A program made the position numbers and the translations under genes. The notes beneath the pieces were generated by a model. The model was not told the origin of the DNA. It saw nothing but the letters and a program-made list of their open reading frames with translations, and did no database searches. Below are positions 23,731 to 33,778 of a stretch of DNA of 34,853 bases, piece after piece; within the stretch, counting starts at the first letter, position 1, and every line of letters begins with the position of its first letter. Origin of the DNA: Bacteroidales bacterium UBA4866 (GTDB lineage Bacteria; Bacteroidota; Bacteroidia; Bacteroidales; P3); the NCBI GenBank assembly GCA_002399565.1, contig DHDW01000015.1, forward strand, positions 58,382-93,234. Direction: 5' to 3'.

Positions 23731-25185
23731 ATGAGTGAGATTAAGAGTTTAGAACCAAAGAGTCTATGGAATAATTTTGATATGATATGCTCCATAGCCC
23801 ATCCTTCAAAGAAAGAAAGTAAGCTTGTTGAGGCTTTGGTTGAATTTGCCACAAGACATAATTTAGAACATACTATTGACAAAATAGGCAATGTAATTAT
23901 CCGCAAACCAGCCAGCAAAGGGATGGAAAACCTTAAGGGAGTTGTTCTACAAGCCCATATTGACATGGTTCCACAAAAGAATGCAGACACCAAGCACGAC
24001 TTTGAAACAGACCCAATACTTCCTTGGATAGACAATGGATGGGTAAGAGCAAAGGGCACAACGCTTGGAGCTGACAATGGAATTGGAGTAGCTGCAATAT
24101 TGGCTGTTTTGGAAGACAAGAACGCAATCCACGGACCAATTGAAGCACTTCTAACAATTGATGAGGAAACAGGGATGACTGGAGCCTTTGGATTGGAAGC
24201 AGGAGTGTTGAAAGGAGATATACTTTTGAACCTTGATTCAGAGACAGAAGGAGAACTTTACGTTGGATGTGCAGGAGGAATTGACGGAACCTTTGTGTTT
24301 GACTACAAGAAAGAAAGCACCCCAGTTGGACTTTCAGCCTTTGCACTAAACGTAACTGGACTTAAGGGAGGACATAGTGGAATGGATATTATCTTGGGAA
24401 GAGCAAATGCAAACAAGGTACTTTTCAGACTATTTAAGGCGTTGGAGAAAGTAAATATCCGCATTTCTGAAATCAATGGAGGAAGTCTTCGCAATGCAAT
24501 TCCTCGTGAAGCATTCTCAACAATAGCCATCCCAACTGACAAGGTTTCTGAGGCTAAAGCCATTGTTGAAGAACTAACAAAAGAAGTAAAGAACGAATAT
24601 TCACTTGTTGAACCTTCATTAGAAATAGCATTTAACGCCACATCACTTAATGCAAATGTAATAGATTTAGACACACAATCAAGATTAATCAATGCTGTTT
24701 ATGCTTGTCCAAATGGGGTTATGCGAATGAGTGATTCAATGGAAAATCTAACAGAAACCTCAACCAATTTGGCAATTGTTAAGAGCGATGACAAAGCAAT
24801 TAGCATTAGCTGTCTTCTAAGAAGTAGTGTTGACAGTGCCAAGATGGACTTAGCACAAATGATGCTTTCAGTATTCACACTTGCCGGAGCTCAATCAACA
24901 TTTACAGGAGCTTACCCTGGTTGGAAGCCTAATATGGAATCTCCAATACTAAAAACAATGCAAGAAACATACAAGAATTTATATGGAAAAACTCCAGAAA
25001 TAATGGCAATACATGCAGGATTGGAATGCGGACTATTGGGAGGAGTTTACCCTAATTGGGATATGATTTCATTTGGACCAACAATAATGAACCCACACTC
25101 ACCAGACGAAAGAGTGAATATTGATTCAGTAAAGAAGTTCTGGGATTACTTGCTTGCAACGCTTAAGAATATTCCTAAGAAGTAG
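23731..25185 (+). CDS. pepD: Aminoacyl-histidine dipeptidase PepD (M20 family)
   Basis: A cytosolic zinc dipeptidase (Xaa-His / broad). The 484-residue protein carries the full M20 metal set: H76 and D78 in QAHIDMV, D115 in LGADNGIG, catalytic E145 with E146 in IDEETGM, D173-like Asp in LNLDSE, and the C-terminal HAGLECG and NPHSPDERV. The lid/dimer domain is GLKGGHSGMDIILGRANA. No signal peptide is visible. The next gene begins nine bases after its stop, which suggests coupled expression with a large envelope protein. Confidence 0.96.
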   Translation: MSEIKSLEPKSLWNNFDMICSIAHPSKKESKLVEALVEFATRHNLEHTIDKIGNVIIRKPASKGMENLKGVVLQAHIDMVPQKNADTKHDFETDPILPWIDNGWVRAKGTTLGADNGIGVAAILAVLEDKNAIHGPIEALLTIDEETGMTGAFGLEAGVLKGDILLNLDSETEGELYVGCAGGIDGTFVFDYKKESTPVGLSAFALNVTGLKGGHSGMDIILGRANANKVLFRLFKALEKVNIRISEINGGSLRNAIPREAFSTIAIPTDKVSEAKAIVEELTKEVKNEYSLVEPSLEIAFNATSLNANVIDLDTQSRLINAVYACPNGVMRMSDSMENLTETSTNLAIVKSDDKAISISCLLRSSVDSAKMDLAQMMLSVFTLAGAQSTFTGAYPGWKPNMESPILKTMQETYKNLYGKTPEIMAIHAGLECGLLGGVYPNWDMISFGPTIMNPHSPDERVNIDSVKKFWDYLLATLKNIPKK

Positions 25186-25194
25186 TTTTTAAGG

Positions 25195-28062
25195 ATGATT
25201 TCAAGCAGAAAAAGAAGCCTAAATATACCACAAAGCCAAAGACTGAAAGGTTTTTGGCTTTTGGTTTTTGGCATTCTATTTCTAAGTAACACACATCTAC
25301 AAGCGCAGTATTACAACACAGGAGTTGAGAATAGCTCCATCAAATGGCGTCAAATCAAGACTCCAAAGTTCCAAATTGTTTACCCCGATTTCTACGAAAC
25401 AAAAGCACAAGAATTTGCCTCAGTCTTAGATACTCTTTATGGAGTTATAGGCAAAAGCCTTAATACAATACCCCCTAAAGTCCCTTTCTTACTCCACACC
25501 AATACTGCATACTATAATGGATTATCGGTTTGGGCACCTAAGAGGATTGAGCTTTGGACAACCACATCTCCAACAAACTATCCCTATCCATGGTCGTGGC
25601 AACTGGCAATTCATGAGTGGCGACATGCTGTACAAGTTTATGCCCTTAAGCATGGAGCAGCCAAAACTCTAATCAATATCTTTGGAGAACATATATATGG
25701 AATCTTGCTTGCAGCATATATCCCAACATGGTTTTTGGAGGGTGATGCAGTAGTAGCTGAAACAGCATTAACCCCAACAGGAAGAGGGAAAACGCCAGAC
25801 TTCAATATGTACTTTAAAGCTCAAACATTAGAAAAAGGAGCATACAACTACGACAAAGCCCTTTTAGGCTCCATGAAAGACTACGTTCCCGATAGTTATA
25901 TCTTTGGTTATCATCTTGCCTCCTTTGGGAGAGAATTATATGGGAAAGACATTTGGGCATATATGTTAGAGAATGTTGGAAGGAATTTTTGGAAGATAGA
26001 AACCTTTGGACATTCTCAAAAGAAAGGATTCAACATCAAAACCCAAAGGCTTTACACCCAAATGATGGATACCCTTTCAAAAAGATGGGAAGAAGAAGAT
26101 AGAAAGAATATTGAAACTCGAGATTCCTTAACTCATATAAAGAAACTTGGAAAACTAAAGAGATACTATACCAATTACTCCTCTCCAAAACAAATAAACG
26201 ACTCCACAATTATTGCAATCAAAACATCTAATTTCAAACCCTCAAAACTTGTTTCTCTTACTCTTAACGATGAAGAAGATATTTTATCACCAGGCAGAAT
26301 TCTTCATTCCTACATAGACGCAAAGGATAATCATTTACTCTGGTCTGAACTTAAATCACATTATCGTTGGGAGCATGAAAACTATTCAGACATCTTTGAA
26401 TATAACATAGAAACCAAGACCTACAACCAAATAACCTTTAATAAAAGATACTACACTCCTGCCTATAATCCCAACAACTTAAACATAATTGCAGCCATTG
26501 AAGACGATTCAATAAACAATCAACACTTAGTTATTATTGACAAAACAAAGGGAGAAATCATTAAAAGACTTCCTAACCAAGACCCATATTCAAAGTTCTC
26601 CTACCCTTGTTGGAGTCAAGATAATTCCGAAATATACTTAATTAAGTCAAACCAATACGGCAAATCAATAGTTAGATATAGAATAGATAATGAAGATAAT
26701 ATTCAAACAACAATAATCCCTCCTTCCTTTAGAAATATCTCCAAACCTTTGCACTATAAGGATAGATTATATTTTATTGGCCACTACGATAACACCTATC
26801 AAGTATATTCAATTGAGCTTAAAGACACTTCTTCTACTCTAACCCAACATACTCAATCACGTTTTGGAGTTATGGATTTCATTATCTTTAATGATAGTTT
26901 AGTCCTTAGTGATTATAGTGCTGGGGGGAAAACAATAACTTATCAAAGACTAATTGATTTCAAAAAAATCTCTTTGTGTTCCCCTTCAATCTCTTTTCCA
27001 CAAGCTGACATAATTACAAAGCAGGAAGACTTTATCTTCTCTGAGGAGCATATTAAAGATACTCTTTGGGAAAGCAAAAAATACAATAAGCTTTCTCATC
27101 TCTTCCATTTCCATAGCTGGGCACCATTATATATTAATGCTCAAAGTCAAGATATAAATATGGGAGTTTCTGCTTTCTCTCAAAACCTTTTGGGGACATC
27201 CGTCTTTGAAGGAGGCCTTAAATACATATACGCAGATAAAAGAGATGAGTATTTTGTCAACTATACCTACTCTGGCTTATATCCAATCATTAAGGCAAGT
27301 TTCAAGTATGGGCAGAGACATATTGTTTTTGACTCTCTTCACAATTCTGACTTCTATTCCACTTGGGACGAATATAATACTTCCTTTAGCATTGATTTCC
27401 CATATAGCTGGTCTGACAAGAATTGGTTTAAGGAAGCAAGATATTCTGTTCTCTATTCCTATAGAAACATTAGTCCAAGATATAATTTCAATGAATCTCT
27501 AACTCTATTTCACACAATTGGATTTGGCTTGCAGTGGAGTGCAATTAGAGCAATGGCAAATAACGACATAACCCCTACCTTAGGGCAAACCTTTTCTTTA
27601 AGAGTTCAAAAGTCTATAACAACAGATAATGCAAACATAATTGCAATCAACTCTTCAAGCTATATTCCAAGCTTATTTTTAAATCATAGCATTGGCTTAG
27701 ACTTAGGATTTCAGAAAAATACTCCAACAATATATTATTTCCCAAATGAAGTCGCATTCACCTCAGGAGTGATTGGCAAATTCCCTTCCACTTACTATGG
27801 AGGTAAGATAAGCTACAATATGCCACTTGCTTATCCCGATTATGCAATTTGGAAACTTCTTTATATTAAAAGAGTATTCTCTCGTGGTTTCTTCGATTTT
27901 GGATATTTTGACAAAGAATACCTAAGTAGTGTTGGAGTAGATTTAAAAATGAATTTCCATATATTTAGAATTGAACAAGAGCTTCAATTTGGAGTGCGTA
28001 TTGGTTATGTAACTCAACTAAACGACGTTTTCGCAAATATCCTTTTCAATATTAAAATTTAA
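25195..28062 (+). CDS. Large outer-membrane protein with a gluzincin (HExxH) metalloprotease domain
   Basis: A 955-residue envelope protein of uncertain function. Residues 18-38 are a signal peptide (GFWLLVFGILFLSNTHLQAQ). The region 60-190 is a zinc-peptidase fold: H140-E141-W-R-H144 (HEWRHA) with the third ligand Glu182 in WFLEGDA, the pattern of peptidase-MA-like gluzincins. Residues about 330-620 carry WD/TolB-like beta repeats (DNSEIYLIKSNQYGKSIVRY and similar). The C-terminal third has many alternating beta-strands typical of an outer-membrane barrel and ends FANILFNIKI. It starts nine bases after pepD. A role in surface proteolysis or in outer-membrane assembly is possible. I know similar proteins in Bacteroidetes but no assigned function. 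Confidence 0.82.
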   Translation: MISSRKRSLNIPQSQRLKGFWLLVFGILFLSNTHLQAQYYNTGVENSSIKWRQIKTPKFQIVYPDFYETKAQEFASVLDTLYGVIGKSLNTIPPKVPFLLHTNTAYYNGLSVWAPKRIELWTTTSPTNYPYPWSWQLAIHEWRHAVQVYALKHGAAKTLINIFGEHIYGILLAAYIPTWFLEGDAVVAETALTPTGRGKTPDFNMYFKAQTLEKGAYNYDKALLGSMKDYVPDSYIFGYHLASFGRELYGKDIWAYMLENVGRNFWKIETFGHSQKKGFNIKTQRLYTQMMDTLSKRWEEEDRKNIETRDSLTHIKKLGKLKRYYTNYSSPKQINDSTIIAIKTSNFKPSKLVSLTLNDEEDILSPGRILHSYIDAKDNHLLWSELKSHYRWEHENYSDIFEYNIETKTYNQITFNKRYYTPAYNPNNLNIIAAIEDDSINNQHLVIIDKTKGEIIKRLPNQDPYSKFSYPCWSQDNSEIYLIKSNQYGKSIVRYRIDNEDNIQTTIIPPSFRNISKPLHYKDRLYFIGHYDNTYQVYSIELKDTSSTLTQHTQSRFGVMDFIIFNDSLVLSDYSAGGKTITYQRLIDFKKISLCSPSISFPQADIITKQEDFIFSEEHIKDTLWESKKYNKLSHLFHFHSWAPLYINAQSQDINMGVSAFSQNLLGTSVFEGGLKYIYADKRDEYFVNYTYSGLYPIIKASFKYGQRHIVFDSLHNSDFYSTWDEYNTSFSIDFPYSWSDKNWFKEARYSVLYSYRNISPRYNFNESLTLFHTIGFGLQWSAIRAMANNDITPTLGQTFSLRVQKSITTDNANIIAINSSSYIPSLFLNHSIGLDLGFQKNTPTIYYFPNEVAFTSGVIGKFPSTYYGGKISYNMPLAYPDYAIWKLLYIKRVFSRGFFDFGYFDKEYLSSVGVDLKMNFHIFRIEQELQFGVRIGYVTQLNDVFANILFNIKI

Positions 28063-28067
28063 AAACT

Positions 28068-29201
28068 TTATCGTTTAAGCTTATCTCTCAAATTCATAAT
28101 TGGTCTTTCGTAGTATTTGTAAAGCAGAGTTGAGAAGACTATTACAACAATCCAATAAACAACATATAAAACCCAAGCCCCAAATTCATCTTTTGGAGGG
28201 AAATTAGTTTGTATTACTTCTGCAACAAGAGCTAAATTCAATAGATACATTGAATATGAAATCAAGCTTATGTGAGTAACTACTTTTGTAACTAATGGTG
28301 GTGCAGTTTTCATACTGTCAAACTTAGGCAAAAGTAAAAAGCATCCAATGCTTTGGAATGATATTTTAAATACTTTAGTTATAAATTCGTTTGGAGCCCA
28401 AACTGTGTATAAAACAACATAACAAATAATTATTCCTAATACAAAACTAACATTTCTACTTTTATGCCAAAATGAAGGATACCAATGTTTAATAAATGCT
28501 GCCAAAAGTCCTAATGCAATACCATCTAAACGATAAATTACAACCTTAAATACTCTAACATCAAGCCAGAAATCATCAACTTCAAATTTTGATGCATAAA
28601 AAGCTCTTAAAAGAAAAGACAGTATTAAGAATAGAATGATTGAATAAAGAAAGATGTATTTCTTACTAACTTTAAAGCGTCTGAACAAAAAATAGAAAGA
28701 AGCAAGAATAACAGGGAAAAGAATATAAAACCATTCTTCAACACTCAAACTCCATGACTCCCAAAAGAAACCTACCAATGGTTGAGAGAAATTCTGCAGA
28801 AACAGAAAAAACTTCCAGCTAAACTGAGAGAAATCTTCATTTATCAAACCAAAATAAACAACAATTATGTTTAGAATAAGAACTAAGTAGTAATTGGGTA
28901 AAGTTCTAAACCACCTCCTAATCCAAAAATTAAATATTTCTTTAAAGCCAAATGAATTGGTTTTTTGGAAATTCTTAATCAATATCCCTCCTATTAAGAA
29001 ACCACTTAAGACAAAAAATAACTCTACTCCGTTAACAAGACGTATCCAAGGGAAATCAGTATTTGCTTTTTCTAACATTGAGCCATGACTCATAACCACA
29101 AATATTATGGCTAAGGCTCTCATTAAATCAAGACCAAAAACTCTACCTTGATAATCTGGCGATAATCTAAAAATGCTAAATATCTTTTTTAATACTGTCA
29201 T
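28068..29201 (-). CDS. Acyltransferase 3 family membrane protein (OafA/YrhL-like)
   Basis: A 377-residue inner-membrane protein that probably transfers acetyl or another acyl group to an envelope sugar. Family marks are GLDLMRALAIIFVVMSHG (residues 23-40, with R28 and the catalytic His39), FFVLSGFLIGGIL and SWSLSVEEWFYILFPVI. About ten hydrophobic helices follow. The gene's stop lies five bases from the end of the preceding plus-strand gene (convergent). The target polymer cannot be read from the sequence; no glycosyltransferases are nearby. Confidence 0.9.
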   Translation of the reverse strand: MTVLKKIFSIFRLSPDYQGRVFGLDLMRALAIIFVVMSHGSMLEKANTDFPWIRLVNGVELFFVLSGFLIGGILIKNFQKTNSFGFKEIFNFWIRRWFRTLPNYYLVLILNIIVVYFGLINEDFSQFSWKFFLFLQNFSQPLVGFFWESWSLSVEEWFYILFPVILASFYFLFRRFKVSKKYIFLYSIILFLILSFLLRAFYASKFEVDDFWLDVRVFKVVIYRLDGIALGLLAAFIKHWYPSFWHKSRNVSFVLGIIICYVVLYTVWAPNEFITKVFKISFQSIGCFLLLPKFDSMKTAPPLVTKVVTHISLISYSMYLLNLALVAEVIQTNFPPKDEFGAWVLYVVYWIVVIVFSTLLYKYYERPIMNLRDKLKR

Positions 29202-29231
29202 TCTTTATTCCTATATTTTTCTTTTAACCTC

Positions 29232-29265
29232 CAAACATAAATTTAAACAATTTCCATTTTGCAAA
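29232..29265 (-). promoter_or_regulatory. Bacteroidetes-type promoter of the acyltransferase gene
   Basis: On the minus strand TTTG (complement of 29262-29265) is followed after 22 nt by TATGTTTG (complement of 29232-29239). The ATG at 29201 lies 30 bp downstream. Confidence 0.5.
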
Positions 29266-29332
29266 AACAAATGACGAGCTAATAATTAAATAGAGTTAAG
29301 TTATACAAAAGAGTTAAACAAAGTCAAAAAAC

Positions 29333-29370
29333 AAAAAAACGCAAAGTATATATTTCAATACCTTGCGTTT
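29333..29370 (-). terminator. Terminator of the tRNA pair
   Basis: AAACGCAA (29337-29344) pairs with TTGCGTTT (29363-29370), with a further GTAT / ATAC pairing inside. On the minus strand a run of seven T follows (complement of 29333-29339). It lies eight bases after tRNA-Leu. Confidence 0.85.
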
Positions 29371-29378
29371 ACACTCTG

Positions 29379-29463
29379 TACTCCGGGCGGGACTTGAACC
29401 CGCACGAGCGCAATGCTCACAGGATTTTAAGTCCTGCGTGTCTACCAATTCCACCACCAGAGC
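29379..29463 (-). tRNA. tRNA-Leu (UAA)
   Basis: An 85-nt class II tRNA. The anticodon stem CAGGA / TCCTG encloses the loop CTTAAAA, with anticodon TAA. The acceptor GCTCTGG pairs with CCGGAGT (two G-U wobbles) and the discriminator is A. There is a long variable arm, as in Leu tRNAs, and a TTCAAGT T-loop. The 3' CCA is not encoded. It is 16 bp downstream of tRNA-Gly and probably processed from a common transcript. Confidence 0.95.
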
Positions 29464-29479
29464 GTCCTTAGAAAGGATG

Positions 29480-29552
29480 AGCGGAAAACGAGACTCGAAC
29501 TCGCGACCCCAACCTTGGCAAGGTTGTGCTCTACCAACTGAGCTATTTCCGC
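29480..29552 (-). tRNA. tRNA-Gly (GCC)
   Basis: A 73-nt tRNA. The anticodon stem CAACC / GGTTG encloses TTGCCAA, with anticodon GCC. The acceptor GCGGAAA pairs perfectly with TTTCCGC, the discriminator is T, and the T-loop is TTCGAGT. The 3' CCA is not encoded. Confidence 0.96.
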
Positions 29553-29566
29553 TTGATTTGGAGGTG

Positions 29567-29597
29567 CAAAAATACTAACTTTTTCTTTTCTACCAAA
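29567..29597 (-). promoter_or_regulatory. Promoter of the tRNA-Gly / tRNA-Leu operon
   Basis: On the minus strand TTTG (complement of 29594-29597), a 19-nt spacer and TATTTTTG (complement of 29567-29574) match the Bacteroidetes consensus closely. The tRNA-Gly 5' end is 14 bp on. The promoter fits into the 51 bp between the mutS stop and the tRNA. Confidence 0.65.
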
Positions 29598-29603
29598 CTT
29601 TTT

Positions 29604-32213
29604 CTAAACTTTTTCTATTAATTTCTTTATAGCATGAAGTTTTAGAAGAGCCTCCATTGGTGTAAGATTGTCAATATCTGTACTTAATATATCTTCTTTT
29701 ATTTCTAAAAGCAAAGGGTCATCTAATTGAATAAAACTTAATTGATATGGATCATTAGTTTGCTTCTTTGCTGGCTTAGAAAGAACTTTTTGTTTTTTGG
29801 ATTTTTGTTTACTTTCCAAATTCTCCAATATCTCTTCTGCCTCCTGCAAAACCTGTCGAGGCATTCCTGCAAGTCGTGCAACATGTATTCCAAAGCTTTG
29901 AGAACTTCCTCCCTTCGCAATCTTCCTTAAGAATATTATTTGTTTGCCTATTTCCTTAATTGTTACATGAAGATTAAAGATTCGAGAATAAATCTCTTCC
30001 ATTTCAATGAGCTCGTGATAGTGAGTAGCAAACAAAACCTTTGCTCTAAAATGTGGATGGTCGTGAATATAGGAAGCAATTGACCAAGCAATTGAAACTC
30101 CATCATAGGTACTTGTTCCCCTACCTATTTCATCCAAAAGCACCAAAGACCTGTCGGAAAGATTATTCAAAATACTTGCAGTCTCGTTCATTTCAACCAT
30201 AAAAGTACTCTCTCCTAAAGAAATATTATCAGAAGCTCCAACACGAGTAAATATTTTATCAACAATTCCAATATCAGCACTCTTTGCAGGGACAAAACTT
30301 CCTATCTGCGACATAAGAACAATTAAAGCATTTTGTCGCAAATAGGCACTCTTACCTGACATATTGGGTCCTGTTATTATCCCTATTTGTTGAGTATCTT
30401 TATCCAAGAACATATCATTGGCAATATAATTCTCACCTGAAGGAAGCATTTTTTCAATAACAGGATGTCGTCCTTGAACAATTTTCAAAGAAAAGCCATC
30501 ATTAATTGTTGGACGAACATAATTATTTTCAATTGCTATTTCTGCAAAAGACAATAAACAATCAAACTGAGAAATGATTTCAGCATTTTTTTGAAGTTTG
30601 TTTATATAAGGAAGTATTTCAGAAACCAATTTACTATACAATAAGGATTCTATTTCCAAAATCTTTGACTCTGCCCCAAATATTTTTGTTTCGTATTCTT
30701 TCAGCTCTTCAGTAATATATCTCTCTGCATTGGTTAGAGTTTGTTTTCTGTGCCAAGAGTCAGGAACTTTATCTTTATGTGAATTTGTAACTTCAAGGTA
30801 GTATCCAAAAACATTATTAAAACCTATTTTTAAAGAAGGGATTGAGGTTTCCTCCGATTCTCTTTGTTGTAGTTTGTTTAAATAATCCTTTCCATGATAG
30901 GCAATCTCCCTTAATTCGTCAAGTTCTTGACTAATTCCTTTCTTAATCACATTACCTTTTGAAACAGCATTTGGAGCTTCTTCAGATAGTGTGTTTGTTA
31001 TATTATTAATCAAATCTTCACAAGCATCAACCTCTTCTATTCGATCTAACTCCTTAAAGTCATTGCATAAAGATTTCATTTCTCTTATTTCAATCAAATC
31101 ATTTTTAAGTCCAACAACTTCATTTGGTGAAATTCTTCCATAAGCAGCCTTAGCAATCAATCTCTCCAAATCGCCAATCCTTTTCAAACTCACACCTATC
31201 TTATCAGCCAAAACATCATTTTGAATAAAAAAAGAAACAACATCTTGACGCTTTTCAATTTCAACTTTATCTATTAAAGGAAGAAGCACCCAACGTTGCA
31301 AACGCCTTGCTCCCATATTTGACTTAGTCCTATTGAGAACATTAATGAGTGTTGAACCACTTGAATAGGGAGAATGAACTAATTCTAAATTAGCAATGGT
31401 AAACTTATCGAGCCAAACATAATTGCTATTGTCAATTCTTGAGATTTTCTGAATATGAGAAAGCTCAGTGTGTTGAGTTTCGTTCAAATAGTGAAGACAA
31501 GCACCACAAGCAACAACTCCAAGATTCATTTCTTCTATTCCAAAACCCTTCATTGAATTCACATCAAAATGTTTGAATAGAATATCATTTGCATAGTCTT
31601 TTGTAAAAACCCAATCCTCAAAGGTATTGGTATAAAAATCTTTCTTAAAGCCTTCTTGAAATTCTCTTAACTTCTGTTTTTGTAAAATAACTTCTTTTGG
31701 AGAAAGGGTTTGAAGGAGTTTTTCTATTTCCTGTTTCTTTCCTTGCGAAACAAAGAACTCTCCTGTTGCAATATCCAGAAAAGCTACTCCATAATCATCC
31801 TTTTCAGAATGAATGGCTGCCAAAAAATTATTTTGTGAATGGTCGGAAGTTTTGTCATTATAGGAAAGTGAAGGAGTAACAACTTCAGTAATTCCTCTTT
31901 TAACAATACCTTTAACCAACTTTGGATCTTCCAATTGCTCACAGATGGCACAACGCTTTCCTGCACGAATAAGTTTAGGCAAATAAGTATCTATTGAGTG
32001 ATAAGGGAAACCAGCAAGCTCCAAGTCTTTCTCCTTACCATTAGCTCTTTTTGTTAGAGTTATACCCAATATTTTTGAAGCCTCAACAGCATCTTTTCCA
32101 AAAGTTTCATAGAAATCGCCAACCCTAAACAGCAAAATTGCATCAGGAAACTTTGCTTTCATTTCATTATACTGCCTCATTAAAGGAGTAACCCCATCAA
32201 TATTTTTTGACAT
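29604..32213 (-). CDS. mutS: DNA mismatch repair protein MutS
   Basis: MutS recognises base mismatches and starts repair with MutL. The protein is 869 residues from the ATG at 32213; an in-frame TTG six codons upstream is less likely. The mismatch-contact motif is RVGDFYETFGKDA near the N-terminus, preceded by TPLMRQYNEMK. The ATPase has Walker A GPNMSGKSAYLRQ, the GESTFMVEM signature, Walker B LVLLDEIGRGTSTYDG and the FATHYHEL switch. The C-terminal tail is Lys-rich (SKQKSKKQKVLSKPAKK). A TATCTTTG -7-like box (CAAAGATA on plus, 32240-32247) lies 26 bp upstream. Confidence 0.98.
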   Translation of the reverse strand: MSKNIDGVTPLMRQYNEMKAKFPDAILLFRVGDFYETFGKDAVEASKILGITLTKRANGKEKDLELAGFPYHSIDTYLPKLIRAGKRCAICEQLEDPKLVKGIVKRGITEVVTPSLSYNDKTSDHSQNNFLAAIHSEKDDYGVAFLDIATGEFFVSQGKKQEIEKLLQTLSPKEVILQKQKLREFQEGFKKDFYTNTFEDWVFTKDYANDILFKHFDVNSMKGFGIEEMNLGVVACGACLHYLNETQHTELSHIQKISRIDNSNYVWLDKFTIANLELVHSPYSSGSTLINVLNRTKSNMGARRLQRWVLLPLIDKVEIEKRQDVVSFFIQNDVLADKIGVSLKRIGDLERLIAKAAYGRISPNEVVGLKNDLIEIREMKSLCNDFKELDRIEEVDACEDLINNITNTLSEEAPNAVSKGNVIKKGISQELDELREIAYHGKDYLNKLQQRESEETSIPSLKIGFNNVFGYYLEVTNSHKDKVPDSWHRKQTLTNAERYITEELKEYETKIFGAESKILEIESLLYSKLVSEILPYINKLQKNAEIISQFDCLLSFAEIAIENNYVRPTINDGFSLKIVQGRHPVIEKMLPSGENYIANDMFLDKDTQQIGIITGPNMSGKSAYLRQNALIVLMSQIGSFVPAKSADIGIVDKIFTRVGASDNISLGESTFMVEMNETASILNNLSDRSLVLLDEIGRGTSTYDGVSIAWSIASYIHDHPHFRAKVLFATHYHELIEMEEIYSRIFNLHVTIKEIGKQIIFLRKIAKGGSSQSFGIHVARLAGMPRQVLQEAEEILENLESKQKSKKQKVLSKPAKKQTNDPYQLSFIQLDDPLLLEIKEDILSTDIDNLTPMEALLKLHAIKKLIEKV

Positions 32214-32344
32214 CAAAATAATGTATTTCAATTAAGATGCAAAGATAAAGAAATAATAGTTTTTATGAAAAAAAGAATGAATTAAAGCTATTGCTATATA
32301 GTTTATCCAAATAAAAAAATGTTTTTTATCAAATAATAAATTAA

Positions 32345-33598
32345 CTATGACTCTTTTTCAATAATATTCACAAACTCCCTCCAGCTCTTCTCTAATAAAT
32401 ATTTTGTTTTTGAACCTTGAGGAATGAATATAGTTGTTGAATTGTTAACACCATAAAATGTTTTACGCCCATTAATTATAGGAGGAATTTGAGATTCGCA
32501 AGTAATAGATTTTAATCTTTCGCATTTATAAAATGCATATCCTTCAATAGTAATTACTGACTTCGGAATTATTATTGAAGTCAAACTTTTACACCTACAA
32601 AATGTTGCTGAATCAATAGAAGTAAGAGAACTTGGAATATTAACTGAATTTAATAATGAACAATTAGAAAATGCTCTAATCCCAATTGAAATTACTGAAT
32701 TTGGAATTATTATAGATTTCAAGCCATTACAGAAACTGAATGCATTATTTCCTATAGATGTAACTGAATTTGGTATTTTAATATCAGTTAACCCACTACA
32801 ATCAAAAAAAGCATATTCTTTAATAATAGAAACTGATTTTGGAATTCTATAAGCTCCCTTTTTACCTTCTGGAAAACAAATCAGAGTGTCTGCATTTTTA
32901 CTAAAAAGAACACCATCTTTTGAAGAAAATTCTTTATTTCTCCTATCAACAATTATTGACTTTAAATTAAAGCAATTATCAAAAACAAAACTCCCAATAG
33001 ATTTAACTGATTTTGGAATTTTGATTGAGATTAATTCTTGACAATTTGAAAATGCATAGTCTCCAATAGTGGTTATTGAGTTTGGAATAACAACATTCTC
33101 CAACTTATTACAATTAGAAAATGTAGCAATGTCAATTAAAGAGACTGAATTAGATATAGAAATAGTTCTTAAATCACTACAATCGGAAAATGCACCAATT
33201 CCAATTGAATTAACACTATTTGGAATAATAAGAGAATTTAATCCTCTGCAATACTGAAATGCCCATTCCCCAATAAAAGTAATAGTACTCGGTATTATTA
33301 TTGAAGTTAATCTATTACAATCATTAAATGCATAATCACCTATTAATTCAATAGAATATGTTATGCCATTATTTATTACCGAATTGGGAATTACTAAATC
33401 ACCTATAGGTTTTATTAAATTATAAGGAGAAGAGGTTTGTTGACTTGTAACCTCTACTATTGGTTTATCGGCTGAAGATATAATGTTATAATATAATGTA
33501 TGACCAGTTGGACTTGTAGCACAAAAATCGTACGCTTGAGCCTCTGGGATAATTGATATTATTATAAAAGAGATAAGAATTAGTAATTTATTTTTCAT
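32345..33598 (-). CDS. BspA-type leucine-rich-repeat secreted protein
   Basis: A 417-residue protein with a signal peptide (MKNKLLILISFIIISIIPEAQA) and about eleven 23-residue LRR_5 repeats of the type IPNSVTSIGNNAFSFCNGLKSI, from about residue 65 to 370. The seventh repeat carries an insertion (residues about 205-240, with FSSKDGVLFSKNADTLICFPEG). BspA-like repeats often mediate adhesion to host proteins or other bacteria. I see no type IX secretion C-terminal domain, no LPxTG and no lipobox, so the anchor is unknown; the C-terminus ends NIIEKES. The ATG at 33598 is chosen because the signal peptide begins there. The leader is long, about 170 nt, and holds a hairpin. Confidence 0.9.
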   Translation of the reverse strand: MKNKLLILISFIIISIIPEAQAYDFCATSPTGHTLYYNIISSADKPIVEVTSQQTSSPYNLIKPIGDLVIPNSVINNGITYSIELIGDYAFNDCNRLTSIIIPSTITFIGEWAFQYCRGLNSLIIPNSVNSIGIGAFSDCSDLRTISISNSVSLIDIATFSNCNKLENVVIPNSITTIGDYAFSNCQELISIKIPKSVKSIGSFVFDNCFNLKSIIVDRRNKEFSSKDGVLFSKNADTLICFPEGKKGAYRIPKSVSIIKEYAFFDCSGLTDIKIPNSVTSIGNNAFSFCNGLKSIIIPNSVISIGIRAFSNCSLLNSVNIPSSLTSIDSATFCRCKSLTSIIIPKSVITIEGYAFYKCERLKSITCESQIPPIINGRKTFYGVNNSTTIFIPQGSKTKYLLEKSWREFVNIIEKES

Positions 33599-33778
33599 AT
33601 TATGTTCAATAAGATAAATAATCATTGGGAATACAAAAATAGATAATATTTTTAACAGATTGATTTTTTAGCTTAACAGATTAAAGAATTAAGAGAAAAA
33701 ATTACTACAAAAAAAACTACTTGCAAGAAAAAAGGAAGATTACAGGTTTTCTTGATATTATCTAATGACAATCTCTTG

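Noticed and set aside
23706..24346. Long open frames on the minus strand opposite pepD
   Set aside because: They are low-complexity antisense shadows; the plus strand encodes a complete M20 peptidase with all metal ligands.
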